Numbered from the stretch's first letter, positions 9,081 to 20,068 are shown. The stretch: DNA of 64,000 nt from Kitasatospora aureofaciens (GCF_001188955.3 NZ_JPRF03000021.1:186001-250000); one strand, 5' to 3'. The notes: generated by a model not told the origin, from the letters alone. Program-made: numbers and translations.

Positions 9081-9910
9081 GCACCCGCCGCACCCGGACC
9101 CTGACCGGCTGGGGAATCGCCAATCTCGCGGTCGTCCTCTACGCGCTCTTCCCGGTGTGGTGGATCGTGGCGCTCTCCTTCAAGGACCCCGCCACCCTCA
9201 CCGACGGCAACTTCGTGCCGCGCACCTGGACAGTGGCCAACTACCGCGGCATCTTCCGGACTTCGGAGTTCACCCGGGCCCTGGTGAACTCGATCGGGAT
9301 CGCGGTGATCGCCACCACCATCGCCGTCGTGCTGGGCACCATGGCGGCCTACGCGGTCGCCCGGCTGCGCTTTCCCGGCAAACGGCTGCTGATCGGGATC
9401 TCCCTGCTGATCGCGATGTTCCCGCCGATCTCGCTGGTCTCACCGCTGTTCGACATCGAGCGGGTGCTCGGCCTCTTCGACACCTGGCCCGGACTGATCA
9501 TCCCGTACATGACCTTCTCGCTCCCGCTGGCGATCTACACGCTCTCGGCGTTCTTCCGCGAGATCCCCTGGGACCTGGAGAAGGCGGCCAAGGTCGACGG
9601 CGCCACGCCCTGGCAGGCGTTCCGTCTGGTCATCGCACCGCTGGCGGCACCGGGCGTGTTCACCACCGCCATCCTGGTCTTCATCTTCTGCTGGAACGAC
9701 TTCCTGTTCGCCATCTCGCTGACCTCCACCACCGCCGCCAGGACCGTACCGGCCGCCATCGCCTTCTTCACCGGCAGCTCCCAGTTCGAGCAGCCGACCG
9801 GTTCGATCGCGGCCGCCGCCGTGGTCATCACGATCCCGATCGTGGTCTTCGTACTGCTGTTCCAGCGCCGCATCGTCGCCGGCCTCACCGCCGGCGCAGT
9901 CAAAGGATGA
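9077..9910 (+). CDS. sugB: sugar ABC transporter permease (SugB/MalG-type)
   Basis: 277 residues from ATG 9077, ATGA overlap with the upstream permease. Six membrane segments and the EAA loop [20 protein letters not shown]. Typical MalG-type length. It forms the heterodimeric pore with the preceding permease. Confidence 0.85.
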   Translation: MSTRRTRTLTGWGIANLAVVLYALFPVWWIVALSFKDPATLTDGNFVPRTWTVANYRGIFRTSEFTRALVNSIGIAVIATTIAVVLGTMAAYAVARLRFPGKRLLIGISLLIAMFPPISLVSPLFDIERVLGLFDTWPGLIIPYMTFSLPLAIYTLSAFFREIPWDLEKAAKVDGATPWQAFRLVIAPLAAPGVFTTAILVFIFCWNDFLFAISLTSTTAARTVPAAIAFFTGSSQFEQPTGSIAAAAVVITIPIVVFVLLFQRRIVAGLTAGAVKG

Positions 9911-9944
9911 GACCGCCCCACCCGGCGGACCAGGAAGGCGGACC

Positions 9945-11165
<1,221 letters not shown>

Positions 11166-11398
11166 CACGGCCCCCGCGGGAGGACGCGCGGGTGTTCACC
11201 CTCTCCCGCATCCGCGGGGTGATGCCCGCGTATCCCGCCGGACGACGTGACCCCGGTGGGTGGCGGGTGGTGTGGGCCGTCCGCAGCAATGTGGCGCGCG
11301 CCCCCTTGCGCCTGCCGCCGCGTCGCCCCGACCAGGCCGAACAATCGTCCTGGTCCGGACACAGGACGAGTCCGAGTGGCAGTGAGGGGAACGAACCG

Positions 11399-12154
11399 AT
11401 GGACGGAGCCGGTAGCCCGAGTCGTCGAGCGCTGCTCGCCGGTGGGCTGATGAGCGCTGCGGTCGCGCTCGCGGGGTGTACGACGACGAGGGCGGACTCG
11501 CGAGTTGCCGCTCCCGCCACGCCCACGGGCAGCGGCGGTTCGGCGGAGGCACGGCCGACCACGCCCGCCGCGGCGTTCACGAGGCTGATGGACGGCAACA
11601 AGCGCTGGGTCAGCGGAGACCTCCAGCACCCCGACCGGGACCCGAACCGGCGTCAGCTGGTGGCCCAGGAGCAGGAGCCCTTCGGGTCGATCCTTTCCTG
11701 CATCGACTCCCGGGTGCCGCCCGAGCTGCTCTTCGACACCGGCCTCGGCGACCTGTACGTGATGCGCACGGGCGGGGAGGCGGTCGGCCCGGTGGTCACC
11801 GGATCCGTCGAGTACGGGCCCATGACGAGCGGCACCCCCCTCATCGTGGTCCTCGGGCACCAGCGCTGCGGCGCGGTCAAGGCGGCGTACGAGTCCTTCC
11901 GGGACGGCAAGCCGCTGCCCGGTAACCTGGACGCGATCGCCAAGGCCCTGCGGCCGGCGTACGACCAGGCGGTCAAGGAGGGCGGCGCCGACCCGGTCGA
12001 GACCATGTCGCGCGCCCAGGTCACGCTGACGGCGGCCGACCTGCGCTCCAACCAGGACCTCGCCCCCCTCGTGGCGAAGGGCTCCCTCGCCGTCGTCGGC
12101 GCCTACTACTCGCTGGACACCGGCGCGGTCGAAGTCCTGTCCGGCGCGCCCTGA
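11399..12154 (+). CDS. beta-class carbonic anhydrase, exported lipoprotein
   Basis: 251 residues from ATG 11399 with GAGGGGA upstream. The N-terminus has Arg-Arg (9-10), a hydrophobic stretch and lipobox LAGC (Cys27), so it is probably exported and lipidated, an unusual place for a beta enzyme but seen in actinobacteria. Zinc-site motifs CIDSR and GHQRCG are both present. It interconverts CO2 and bicarbonate. Confidence 0.85.
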   Translation: MDGAGSPSRRALLAGGLMSAAVALAGCTTTRADSRVAAPATPTGSGGSAEARPTTPAAAFTRLMDGNKRWVSGDLQHPDRDPNRRQLVAQEQEPFGSILSCIDSRVPPELLFDTGLGDLYVMRTGGEAVGPVVTGSVEYGPMTSGTPLIVVLGHQRCGAVKAAYESFRDGKPLPGNLDAIAKALRPAYDQAVKEGGADPVETMSRAQVTLTAADLRSNQDLAPLVAKGSLAVVGAYYSLDTGAVEVLSGAP

Positions 12155-12329
12155 CCGCGCCTCGTCCCGGGGTACGACGGGGACGACGCCGAAACCGTCC
12201 GGTCCGTACTGTTCATCCCGTTCATCCCGTCCGTCCCGCTCGCGCCGTCCTCCGACGGGCGGTCAGCTGGCAGGTTGCGCCGGGCCAGGTGGCCGCCGAC
12301 GAGGCCGGACGGGATGTTGAACAGGAAGC

Positions 12330-13181
12330 TCAGCGGCGGTAGGCGGCCGTCGCGGTCCTGACGAAGGACCGGATCAACGGGTTGGTGTCGCCCTCGTTCC
12401 ACACCGCCACCACGCGGCTCGGCGGCATGTCGACCAGTGGCACCACGGCCAGCTCCGCAGGCAGGTCGTGCCCGAGCGGGGCCAGACCGACCGTGCCGTT
12501 CCACAGCACGGTCTGCAGACATTCCTGGACGGCGCGCACAACCGGCCCCTCGCGCGGCGTGCCGCCGTTCCAGTACGACTGCCACTCGGGGTCGGTGCCC
12601 GGCGGGAACTGGAACCAGCGGCGGTCGTCCAGCTCGGCCAGGCGCAGCCCGTCGCGGCGGGCCAGCGGGTCGTCGGCGCGCAGGACCACGCCGACCGGGT
12701 CGGTCCGCAGCGCACGCACCGTCAGGGCGGTCTCGTCGAAGGGCGCCCGGGTCAGCGCGATGTCGACCAGTCCGGCGCGCAGCCCGCAGGTCGGGTCGGT
12801 CAGGTCGGCGTCGCGGATGCGGATGTCGACGCCGGGGTGGCTCCGGCGGAAGGCGGCGGCCAACCTGGCCACCCCCGGGTCGGTGCCGTCGCCCAGGATG
12901 CCGACGGTCAGGGTCGCGACGCCGGCTGCCGCGCTCACGCGCACCCGGACGCGGTCGGCATGGTCGAGGAGGGACCGCGCCTCGTCGAGCAGCACCGAGC
13001 CCACCGTGGTGAGCATGACCCCCGTGGGCGAGCGGGTGAACAGCAGGGCCCCGACCTCCGCCTCCAGCTGCTTGATCGCCCGGCTCAGCGGCGGCTGACT
13101 GATATGCAGTCGGGTGGCGGCCCGGCCGAAGTGGAGTTCCTCGGCGACCGCCACGAAGTAGCGCAAGGTGCGTAGCTCCAC
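12330..13181 (-). CDS. LysR-family transcriptional regulator
   Basis: 283 residues from GTG 13181. N-terminal winged helix (LRTLRYFVAVAEELHFGRA, then ATRLHISQPPLSRAIKQLE) and a periplasmic-binding-like effector domain with VGVVLRADDPLA and VGLAPLGHDLP. It is divergent from the cupin/DoxX pair, which is its likely target. No ATG lies nearby; the GTG is set by the conserved ELRTLRYF start. Confidence 0.88.
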   Translation of the reverse strand: MELRTLRYFVAVAEELHFGRAATRLHISQPPLSRAIKQLEAEVGALLFTRSPTGVMLTTVGSVLLDEARSLLDHADRVRVRVSAAAGVATLTVGILGDGTDPGVARLAAAFRRSHPGVDIRIRDADLTDPTCGLRAGLVDIALTRAPFDETALTVRALRTDPVGVVLRADDPLARRDGLRLAELDDRRWFQFPPGTDPEWQSYWNGGTPREGPVVRAVQECLQTVLWNGTVGLAPLGHDLPAELAVVPLVDMPPSRVVAVWNEGDTNPLIRSFVRTATAAYRR

Positions 13182-13189
13182 GCTGCAAC

Positions 13190-13206
13190 GATACCCAGGA
13201 GGTATC
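13190..13206. promoter_or_regulatory. candidate LysR binding site
   Basis: GATACC-N5-GGTATC is a perfect 6-bp inverted repeat 9 nt upstream of the LysR start, in the divergent intergenic region. It contains the T-N11-A form typical of LysR boxes. Confidence 0.5.
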
Positions 13207-13262
13207 GGGGCCCCGGAACGGGTCTTGGACGCCGACGGGCCTGCGGCGGTGGACTCGGGGGC

Positions 13263-13757
13263 ATGACCGAAGACACGAAGAACAGCGAAGCGCAGAACCG
13301 CCCCGCCCTGTCGGTGGTGGGCCCCGGCGAGGGCGAGACGATCGTTCTGGGCACCACGCGCATGCGCGTCCTGGAGGACGGCAGCCACACCGGGCACCGC
13401 CTCGCGATCGCCGAGTCCGTCCTCGCCCCGCACACCCAGGGGCCGCCGCAGCACCGCCACGCCCGGCACGACGAGGGCTTCTACATCCTCTCCGGGACGG
13501 TGCGGTTCACCGTGGGGGACCAGGACCACGAGGCCGCCGCGGGCACGCTGGTGATGGTTCCGCCCGGCACCCCGCACACCTTCGCCAACCTGACCGACGA
13601 ACCCGCCGTCATGCTCAGCACCTTCACCCCCGACCTGTACGTCCAGTACTTCCGGGACCTCCAGGACGCGCTCGACGGCGGGCGGCCGCTGACACCCCAG
13701 GCGAACATCGACGCGATGAGCCGCTACGCGACCGAGCCCGCCACCGACCTCGCCTGA
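13263..13757 (+). CDS. cupin-domain protein
   Basis: 164 residues. The first cupin motif is PPQHRHARHDEGFYILSG, with two His and a Glu as metal ligands; the second is VPPGTPHTFANL. Small single-domain cupins bind metal and act as dioxygenases, isomerases or sensors. Divergent from LysR and 67 nt upstream of the DoxX gene, so the three probably form one regulated unit. Confidence 0.85.
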   Translation: MTEDTKNSEAQNRPALSVVGPGEGETIVLGTTRMRVLEDGSHTGHRLAIAESVLAPHTQGPPQHRHARHDEGFYILSGTVRFTVGDQDHEAAAGTLVMVPPGTPHTFANLTDEPAVMLSTFTPDLYVQYFRDLQDALDGGRPLTPQANIDAMSRYATEPATDLA

Positions 13758-13824
13758 AGCCGAGCACGTCCGAACCCGACGTCGCCACGGCCCCCGTGAC
13801 CCCGGTGGCCCATGAACGGAAACC

Positions 13825-14184
13825 ATGAACATCTCCTACTGGATCGTCGCGGGGCTACTCGCGCTCTTCTACCTCTACGCCGGCACGCTGAAGCTGATCC
13901 GCAGCCGCGACCAGCTGCGGCCCATGATGGCCTGGGTCGACCGCGTACCCCTGCCCGCCGTCAGGGCGCTGGGCGCGGTCGAGGTGCTCGGCGCGGCGGG
14001 CCTGGTCCTGCCACCGCTGACCGGCATCGCCGTCCCGCTGGCGCCGGCAGCGGCCATCGGCCTCGTACTCCTGCAGGCCGGCGCGATCGCCGTGCACCTG
14101 ACCGGCGAGGACCGCCGGATCGCCCTCAACGCCGGGCTCGTCGTCACCGCCGCCGTGACCGTCTGGCTGGCCACCGGGCTGTGA
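13825..14184 (+). CDS. DoxX-family small membrane protein
   Basis: 119 residues with four predicted hydrophobic helices (ISYWIVAGLLALFYLYAGT, ALGAVEVLGAAGLVLP, AAAIGLVLLQAGAIAVH and a C-terminal helix). This matches the DoxX-like family, membrane proteins linked to redox processes. It follows the cupin gene in the same direction. Confidence 0.8.
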   Translation: MNISYWIVAGLLALFYLYAGTLKLIRSRDQLRPMMAWVDRVPLPAVRALGAVEVLGAAGLVLPPLTGIAVPLAPAAAIGLVLLQAGAIAVHLTGEDRRIALNAGLVVTAAVTVWLATGL

Positions 14185-14322
14185 CGCGACGGCGGGCGGA
14201 CGACCGGGAGCTGGTACTGGCCGTCGGGCGCCGGGTTCCGGCCAACTCGGTGCCGCAACCCGGCGGCGCGGTGGCGAGGGCTTCTACGCTCGCACGGATA
14301 CCGGGGTGTGAGGGGGAAAGCC

Positions 14323-14970
14323 GTGGCTCGCAGGCCTGTTCGGCGGCGTCGGTCGCGCAGCACCGCCCGTTGGGTGCGGCAGGCCGGGGACAACATGCTG
14401 CTGGTGGGGATCGCCGCGGTGGCCGGACTCGCGGTGGTGTCGGTGGCGGTGCACTGGCTGGTCCAGCACCTGGTGCTGGTGGCCGGGCTGCTGGTCGTCG
14501 GGGCGGGGGCGGGTGTGGCCGTGCTGCGTTCGCGCGTGCGCGTGCGGCAGCGGGAACTCGACGTGCGGGCGGCGCAGTTGCGGCACATCGAGCCGTTCCT
14601 GTCGATGACGCCGAAGGCGTTCGAGCACGCGTTGGCGGACCTGTGCCGGCGGGACGGCTGTACGAAGGTGTCGGTGGTCGGCGGAGCCGGGGACCTCGCC
14701 GCGGACGTGCTGGCCACCACGCCCACCGGGCAGCGGATCCTGATCCAGGCCAAGCGCTACGGCCCGCGGACCTTCGTCGGTTCGCAGGACGTCCAGAGGG
14801 TCAACGGCACCTACCGCGACGTGCACCGCTGCGACCTGGCCGCCGTGGTGACCACCAGCTCCTTCACGAAGGCCGCGGCCGCGTTCTGCGCCCAGGTCGG
14901 CATCAGGGCCGTCGACCGGCGGGCCCTCGCCCTGTGGGCGGAGGGGACGGGCGGGCCGCCCTGGGCCTGA
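14323..14970 (+). CDS. membrane-anchored Mrr-like restriction endonuclease
   Basis: 215 residues. GTG 14323 is preferred over the in-frame GTG 14308 because AGGGGGA lies just before it. Basic N-terminus, two membrane helices (about residues 24-62), then a cytoplasmic Mrr-type PD-(D/E)xK fold: SMTPKAFEHALADLCRRDG, GDLAADVLATT and ILIQAKRY with the catalytic Q-x-K. Such proteins cleave modified or foreign DNA. A lone gene with no methylase beside it. Confidence 0.8.
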   Translation: MARRPVRRRRSRSTARWVRQAGDNMLLVGIAAVAGLAVVSVAVHWLVQHLVLVAGLLVVGAGAGVAVLRSRVRVRQRELDVRAAQLRHIEPFLSMTPKAFEHALADLCRRDGCTKVSVVGGAGDLAADVLATTPTGQRILIQAKRYGPRTFVGSQDVQRVNGTYRDVHRCDLAAVVTTSSFTKAAAAFCAQVGIRAVDRRALALWAEGTGGPPWA

Positions 14971-15217
14971 GGGGGACGGAGGTGGCCGCCAGGGTGGCCC
15001 GGCCTGCGCACATGAGCGGAACGAGCAAGCCGAGGGTACGGGCGTCGAGCAGGCCGTGGAAGATGCGGTTGGTGCCGGCGACGGCCAGGAGCACGGTGCC
15101 CAGGGTCGTGACGACCGGGGCCGCAGGATCCAGGAGGTAGCGCGGCGCGATGGCCCAGAACCAGGCTCCGGCTTGCGCCAGCCGAACGGGGAGAGGTGCA
15201 TGAGTACGGCTACTCAT
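14903..15217 (-). CDS. possible small membrane protein, hypothetical
   Basis: 104 residues from ATG 15217. Two hydrophobic stretches (AGAWFWAIAPRYLL, VVTTLGTVLLAVAGTN) and LDARTLGLLVPLM look like real protein, but the last 22 residues are antisense to the end of the Mrr gene and are low complexity. It may be truncated at the C-terminus. No family recognised. Confidence 0.35.
   Translation of the reverse strand: MSSRTHAPLPVRLAQAGAWFWAIAPRYLLDPAAPVVTTLGTVLLAVAGTNRIFHGLLDARTLGLLVPLMCAGRATLAATSVPLRPRAARPSPPPTGRGPAGRRP
15200..15217. promoter_or_regulatory. inverted repeat over the start of the small membrane ORF
   Basis: ATGAGTA-N4-TACTCAT is a perfect 7-bp inverted repeat covering the start codon at 15217. 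It could be an operator. Confidence 0.4.
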
Positions 15218-15270
15218 TCATGCAGGCCCGGACACCCGATGAACTGCAGGGACGTTTCCTCAATCACTCT

Positions 15271-15291
15271 GTGCCAACGCTTCGTTGGCAC
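15271..15291. other. perfect 9-bp hairpin
   Basis: GTGCCAACG and CGTTGGCAC flank a CTT loop. No T-tract follows on either strand. Purpose unknown; it lies in a decayed stretch. Confidence 0.4.
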
Positions 15292-15334
15292 TGTGAGCGC
15301 CGTGGTACGTTCCCGGCGGCAGTGGCTGCCGGCC

Positions 15335-15522
15335 GCCACGGCGTCGTGAGCCGGGCGATGTACTGCCGCACGTGCCGTCCTCCAGGTGTTCGAAGACGAT
15401 AGCGTCGATGCGGTGGTAGGCGGTCTGTTCGGTGCGGCGGGCGAAGGAGCGCCACTGTTCGGCGTAGGTCCGGCTGGTGGGTGCCGGCCGGGCGGTGGCG
15501 AGGTCGTCGGCGGCGCGCGTTT
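15335..15522 (-). pseudogene. frameshifted remnant of an unidentified protein
   Basis: On the minus strand one frame reads SRTYAEQWRSFARRTEQTAY followed by HRIDAIVFEHLEDGT, and the next frame continues VRQYIARLTTPW. Together they look like one helical protein broken by a frameshift. A stop lies just upstream of the readable part and no start is visible. Family not recognised. Confidence 0.35.
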
Positions 15523-15569
15523 AGTGATGTTATTTGTGTTCAAGGCCCCGCGCTGCAAAGGTGTCAGCC

Positions 15570-16019
15570 ATGAAGATCACGATCACTGTGGAGGACCCGA
15601 CCCCCGAGGCCCTCGAGAAACTGCTCGCCCTCGCCGCCATGCCCGCCGCCGTCGTGACCGCAGTGCCCGACGACCGCTGGACACCGGAACGGGCCCGCTC
15701 GTACTACGACCGGCTCCCGCCCCGTGCCCAGCAGATCCTGCTCCAGGTCGTCGAAGGCGAAGGCGAATGTGCCGCAGAGGAGTTGAAGGCGAACGGCCGG
15801 AACCTGCGCGGATCCACCGGCGCCTTCCGCCGCGTGCTCACCGAGGGCAAGCGCACCGGCCTCTGGCCGGACGCCCTGCCCGTGCCACTTGTCTCCCACA
15901 TCGTCGGCGGCCAGCTCAAGAAGCTGGAGATGCCGGGCTCCGGCACCGACCGGTACACGTACCCGGTCTTCGCCGAAGGACTGCGCGACCTGCTGCCCAT
16001 CGGGCGAGACGGTTGCTGA
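15570..16019 (+). CDS. conserved hypothetical actinobacterial protein
   Basis: 149 residues from ATG 15570 (MKITITVEDPTPEALEKLL). A beta-strand start is followed by RWTPERARSYYDRLPPRAQQ and a helical region, and the tail is DRYTYPVFAEGLRDLLPI. The MKxTITVEDPTPEAL opening is common to a Streptomyces family of unknown function, possibly with a winged-helix core. It ends about 130 bp before the IS630 element. Confidence 0.6.
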   Translation: MKITITVEDPTPEALEKLLALAAMPAAVVTAVPDDRWTPERARSYYDRLPPRAQQILLQVVEGEGECAAEELKANGRNLRGSTGAFRRVLTEGKRTGLWPDALPVPLVSHIVGGQLKKLEMPGSGTDRYTYPVFAEGLRDLLPIGRDGC

Positions 16020-16148
16020 CGGTGTTCGTCCGGGAGAGATTCAGCACGACCGCGGTGCTCCCTCGGCTTCGGCGGAAAGTCCATGTGGCGGCCTTCTGCC
16101 GAGCCGTCGTCCTGACCGGCACCACCAAGGTCGGTCATCTGGAGGCTA

Positions 16149-17319
16149 CTGACTTCGGCGCTTCAAGGTGATGGCGGTGGGAGGTCGAGGGAGAGTCCGG
16201 TCCCGGCGAGGAAGCCGTCGAGGACGTCGGAGCGGTACTGAAGCTGTTTGAGGCGGTTGCGGACGAGCGCGGCGAGTCGCTCCGGAGCGACGCTGGCGAG
16301 GTTCGCCAGGCTGCGTTTGACGTGGGCCCATAGGTACTCGACCGCGTTCAGCTCGGGTGCGTATGCGGGCAGGATGAACACCGTCAGCCAGTCCCGCGCG
16401 TTGATCAAGTCGCGCATGGCATGGGAGACATGGGTGTTCAACCGGTCCCACACCAGCACGATCGGCGCCTTGACCAGCTGGTGGACCCCGTCTATCAGCC
16501 CGATGTAGTCGCGCTCGGACAGGCTGCGGCGTTCGCCCTTGCGCCCGGTATGGCACCGCAGCCGGTGACAGAGCCGGGTCCGCGAGCCCGGCCGCATCGC
16601 GATCAGCCCGGCGACCGAGACCCGTCCGGAGCCCCGGCCGCCCACCCTCACGACCGGGGTGATGCCACGGCGTCCCCACGTGCGTGCCTTGGGCGGTCTG
16701 CGGGTGAACCCGGCTTCGTCCTCGAAGCAGAGCCATCCGTCGCAGGCCGCCCGGGTGCTTTTACCTCCGCCCAGGTCACCTCCATCCACGCGGACACGGC
16801 TTGCTCGTCGCGTTCCGCGGCACGCCGCGTGGGGACCTGCGGGGTGAAGCCGAGTCGGTGCATCAGGCGGGTGGCTCCCGAGACGCTGTAAGTGACGTGG
16901 AACTTGCGGCCGATCAGCGTCGCCACCCGAGCGCCGGTCCACACCTGGTCCTCGTCCCAGCCGTGCACGGCCGGCCCCTGCTCAAGGTACTCGGCCAGCT
17001 TCGCCCGGCACCGCGCCGACAGCTTGCAACGCTGCCCACCCGGTCCCCGTGAAGCCAGCGCCCCGGCCCCGCCCTCCCGCCAGGCCTGGTGCCACTGGTA
17101 GGCCGACTTCGTGGTCACCCGCAACCTGCGGGCAACCTCCTTCGGTGGGACACCTTCGTCGAACAACTCGGCGGCTTCCAGCCGCACCGCCTCGCGGCGC
17201 TGACGTGCCTTCGCCGTCAGCCCGCCCCCATCCGCATAGCGCATACCAACGGCATAGCGCGCACATGGCCGTCAGTCAGCTACACAAACAGGCCAATCAC
17301 CTCGAAGCGCCAAGGTCAG
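16149..17319 (-). mobile_element. complete IS630-family insertion sequence, 1171 bp
   Basis: Imperfect terminal inverted repeats of about 24 bp (start CTGACTTCGGCGCTTCA at 16149; complement of the right end CTGACCTTGGCGCTTCG at 17319; 21 of 24 match). TA dinucleotides flank both ends (16147-16148 and 17320-17321), the target duplication expected for IS630/Tc1-mariner elements. It encodes one transposase in two overlapping frames. Confidence 0.88.
16163..17244 (-). CDS. IS630-family transposase in two overlapping frames (probable -1 frameshift)
   Basis: The first frame (17244-16648) has the HTH domains: [32 protein letters not shown] and the second HTH up to [12 protein letters not shown]. 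The second frame (in use from about 16760 to the stop at 16163) has the DDE catalytic core: CFEDEAGF (Asp), [12 protein letters not shown] (Asp) and [11 protein letters not shown] (Glu). The frames meet at GTAAAAG (16758-16764, minus strand), an A-AAA-G slippery site of the kind used for -1 shifting in IS elements. If shifting works the element is functional; otherwise the gene is simply frameshifted. Confidence 0.85.
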
Positions 17320-17393
17320 TAAATGTCTGCGATCAAGGCAGAGAGCGCCGTATGGTCATGAACCTCCCAAGGGGGAGAGGAGGTTCACCAGAG

Positions 17394-17606
17394 ATGGGAT
17401 TGTTCAAGGACACGCCGCCCCGCGAGCATCCTGAGTTCACGCAACTGTGCTTCATGGCAGCCGGATCACCGTCATGGTGGAAGCAGAACCGGCACAAGGT
17501 CCTGGCGATCGCAGGACTCCTCGCCGGGCTCTGGCTCGCCGGACACCACCACGACGCCACCCCCAAGACGTGCGCTCCTGCGAGCACATCCAGCACTTCT
17601 CGCTGA
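17394..17606 (+). CDS. small single-pass membrane protein, hypothetical
   Basis: 70 residues from ATG 17394. A basic stretch (WWKQNRHK) precedes one membrane helix (VLAIAGLLAGLWLAG), then a His-rich HHHDATPKTC tail. A strong GGGGGAGAGGAGG lies about 12 nt upstream. It is followed by a strong terminator hairpin, supporting a real transcript. Function unknown. Confidence 0.55.
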   Translation: MGLFKDTPPREHPEFTQLCFMAAGSPSWWKQNRHKVLAIAGLLAGLWLAGHHHDATPKTCAPASTSSTSR

Positions 17607-17612
17607 CAGCGG

Positions 17613-17654
17613 CGCGAAGCCCGGCCCCGCGACCCGCATGGGGCCGGGCTTCGC
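17613..17654 (+). terminator. strong hairpin terminator
   Basis: GCGAAGCCCGGCCCC (17613-17627) pairs perfectly with GGGGCCGGGCTTCGC (17640-17654) across a 12-nt loop, directly after the small membrane protein. Confidence 0.75.
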
Positions 17655-17742
17655 AGACTGGCGCTTGGCAGCCTCCTGACGACGGCGGCTCGGATCATCC
17701 TCTCCGGGCCGCTGATCACCGCGACTCTGATCCGAGCGCCCG

Positions 17743-19054
17743 TCACGCAGCCCGGACGCGCTCGATGAGATCGGCGACGCCGTCAACCTGGCGGTACAGC
17801 TTGAACGCCGGCGCGAGTTCGCGGACCAGGGTGACGCACCGCTCGGCGCCGATGCGGGTGGCCAGATCGAGGGATTCGGTGGTGACGGCGAGAGCCTGCT
17901 CGACGTCGTTGGACTGCAGGAAGCCCTTGGCCTGGTAGGTCAGGAAGATGCCACGCGTCTTGTCCCGGGCCTTGGGTAGGAGGGCCAGACCCTCGGCCAT
18001 CCTGACGTGCGCCTCGTCGGCCCGGCCGAGATCGAGCAGGCACTGGCCGGAGTCGACCGCGAGGTCCGCGGGGCTCATCCACGCGCACCAGCCTGGCGCG
18101 GGGTCGCTGGCCCGCGTCGACAGTGCGGTCTCGGCGTCGGACAGGTCGCGGTAGCACGCGGAGCGTTCGCCGAGCGCGGCGTAGGCCCTGGCCCGCCGGA
18201 GGAACAGCAGCGACCGGGCGGTGGGGTGCTTGGTACCGGACAGTGCGTGGCCGAGCTGGTCCACCGAGATGTTCGGCTGGCCGATCCAGTTCGACTGGTA
18301 GGCGAAGTCGGAGAGCACACCGGCGCCGAAGTCGCGGTCACCTGCGGCGTTGGCGGCTTGCAAGGCCCCTGCCCAGAGCTTTCCCGCAGCGAAGTGCTTT
18401 CCCTGGTCGAAGCGGTACCAGCCGCAGGTGGTGGCCAGTGACGCGGCCAGGAGGTGCAGCCGCTTGGAGACGTGCTCGGCGTGGCCGCCGCCCTCGATCA
18501 GGTCAGTGACGGTGGCGAGATGAGCGTCCATCAGCTTGATCGTGTGCTGGCGCTGTTCGGTGGGCAGCGTCGTCAGCTTCGCGCTGGTTTCCTCCAGCCA
18601 GTCCACGAGCCCGGGGTCCACGGCCGTCCTGCCGTCCAGGGCGGAAGTCAGGCGATCGGGCTCGATCGTGGCCCACTGGGCGGCGAGGCCGGCCAGTGAG
18701 ACGGCGCTGAAGGTCATGAAGCTGCGGCGGTCCATGGCGGCTCTCTGTGCATCTCGAAGTGCTTGGACGGTGTACGCCGATCCCAGTGGCAGCGGAACCT
18801 CGCGGCCGGGCAGCCAATCGGGCCACCCGAACAGCTCCATGTCGGCGATCGGAACGTCGAAGGCTTCCGCGATCAGGATCTGGGAGTCCAGGTTCGGCTG
18901 CTTGCGCCAGTTCTCCGCTGACGGCCGTCTTGTCCGCGCCGGAGCGGAGCCCGTGCTTGCGGGCGGCCCGGTCGAGGAACACGACGAGGTCGTTCTGTGA
19001 CCACCCGCGCAGTTCGCGGGCGTAGGCGAGGGGGTGCCGGATCGGGTCGTCCAC
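17743..19054 (-). pseudogene. XRE-family regulator with TPR-like C-terminus, frameshifted
   Basis: From ATG 19054 one frame encodes an N-terminal HTH (PLAYARELRGWSQNDLVVFL, RKHGLRSGADKTAVS). The frame then breaks near 18920-18926, and the rest continues in another frame to 17743 (ENWRKQPNLDSQILIAEAFD, MELFGWPDWLPG, then helical repeats such as ARAYAALGERSACYRDLSDA). The family normally reads TAVSRWENGKRQP here, so about two bases are lost. Divergent from the dehydrogenase/aminotransferase/NUDIX cluster, which it probably once regulated. A sequencing error cannot be excluded. Confidence 0.75.
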
Positions 19055-19210
19055 GGGGCCAATTCCATCATCGACAGTGACAGGCAGCCTACTGCGCGCG
19101 AGCGCGGGACAACCCCGGGACTACAGACAATGCCTGTCCAGGAAAGCGGAGTTGGCGCTGTACTCGACACGCATCGACAAGTTCCCTCACGAAGCGGAAG
19201 GAGTCAGCCC

Positions 19211-20068
19211 ATGAAACGACGCGCGGCGGTCATCGGCCTCGGACACCAGGCACTCGAAGACCACCTTCCCGGCCTGCTCGCCTCCAACCGGGCCGAGTTG
19301 GTCGCGGTCTGCGACAACGACCCGGACACCCTGCGGGCCCAGCAGGACACGCACGACGTTCCGGGCTTCACCCGGGCCGCCGACCTGCTGGACAACGTGG
19401 CGCCGGACTTCGTCATCGTCGCGGTCCCGCACCACGCCGGTCGGGCCGTGATCGAGGAGTGCGCCGTCCGAGGCGTGCACGTCCTCAAGGAGAAGCCGTT
19501 CGCCACCTCCCTGTCGGAGGCGCGCGAGCTCGCCGCGATCTGCCAGCAGGCCCAGGTGGAGCTGATGGTCACGCTCCAACGGCGCTTCAACCCGCTCCAC
19601 GCGTCCGTGGTCCAGCTCCTGGACCAGATCGGCACCCCGTTCCTCATCGACGGCCAGTACACCTTCCACACCGACGACCCCGGCGCCGGCTGGCGCGGAG
19701 ACGTCAGCCAGGCCGGCGGCGGCTGCATCATCGACATGGGCTACCACATCGTTGACTTGCTGCTGTGGTACTTCGGGATGCCTAACCGGATCATGGCCGA
19801 CTTCTCGACCGCCGCGCTGCCCGACGGCGGGTACGACGCCGAGGACACCGCCGTCATCCAGCTCGGCTACGACAACGACCTGTACGGCACCGTGCTCCTG
19901 TCCCGCTGGATGGCCCCGAAGACCGAGAAACTGCACGTGGTCGGCACCCTCGGCTCCGTCCTGCTGACGAAGGGCCAGGTCCAGCGCCTCGATGTGCACG
20001 GCAAGGTCGTCGACGAGCTGTCGCGCCCGCAAGCCCCGGCCAGCGCGGCTACCGCCCAGATCGACTAC
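19211..20068 (+). pseudogene. Gfo/Idh/MocA-family oxidoreductase, C-terminally truncated
   Basis: From ATG 19211 about 286 residues match an NAD-dependent sugar dehydrogenase: N-terminal RRAAVIGLGHQALEDHLPGL Rossmann motif, VLKEKPFATS with the family EKP motif, and GGCIIDMGYHIVDLLLWYFG. At about 20066 (after AATAQIDY) the sequence jumps out of frame into the middle of an aminotransferase. The last 40-60 residues of the dehydrogenase are missing. The open frame runs on to 20242 but the tail is out-of-frame aminotransferase DNA. Confidence 0.75.
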
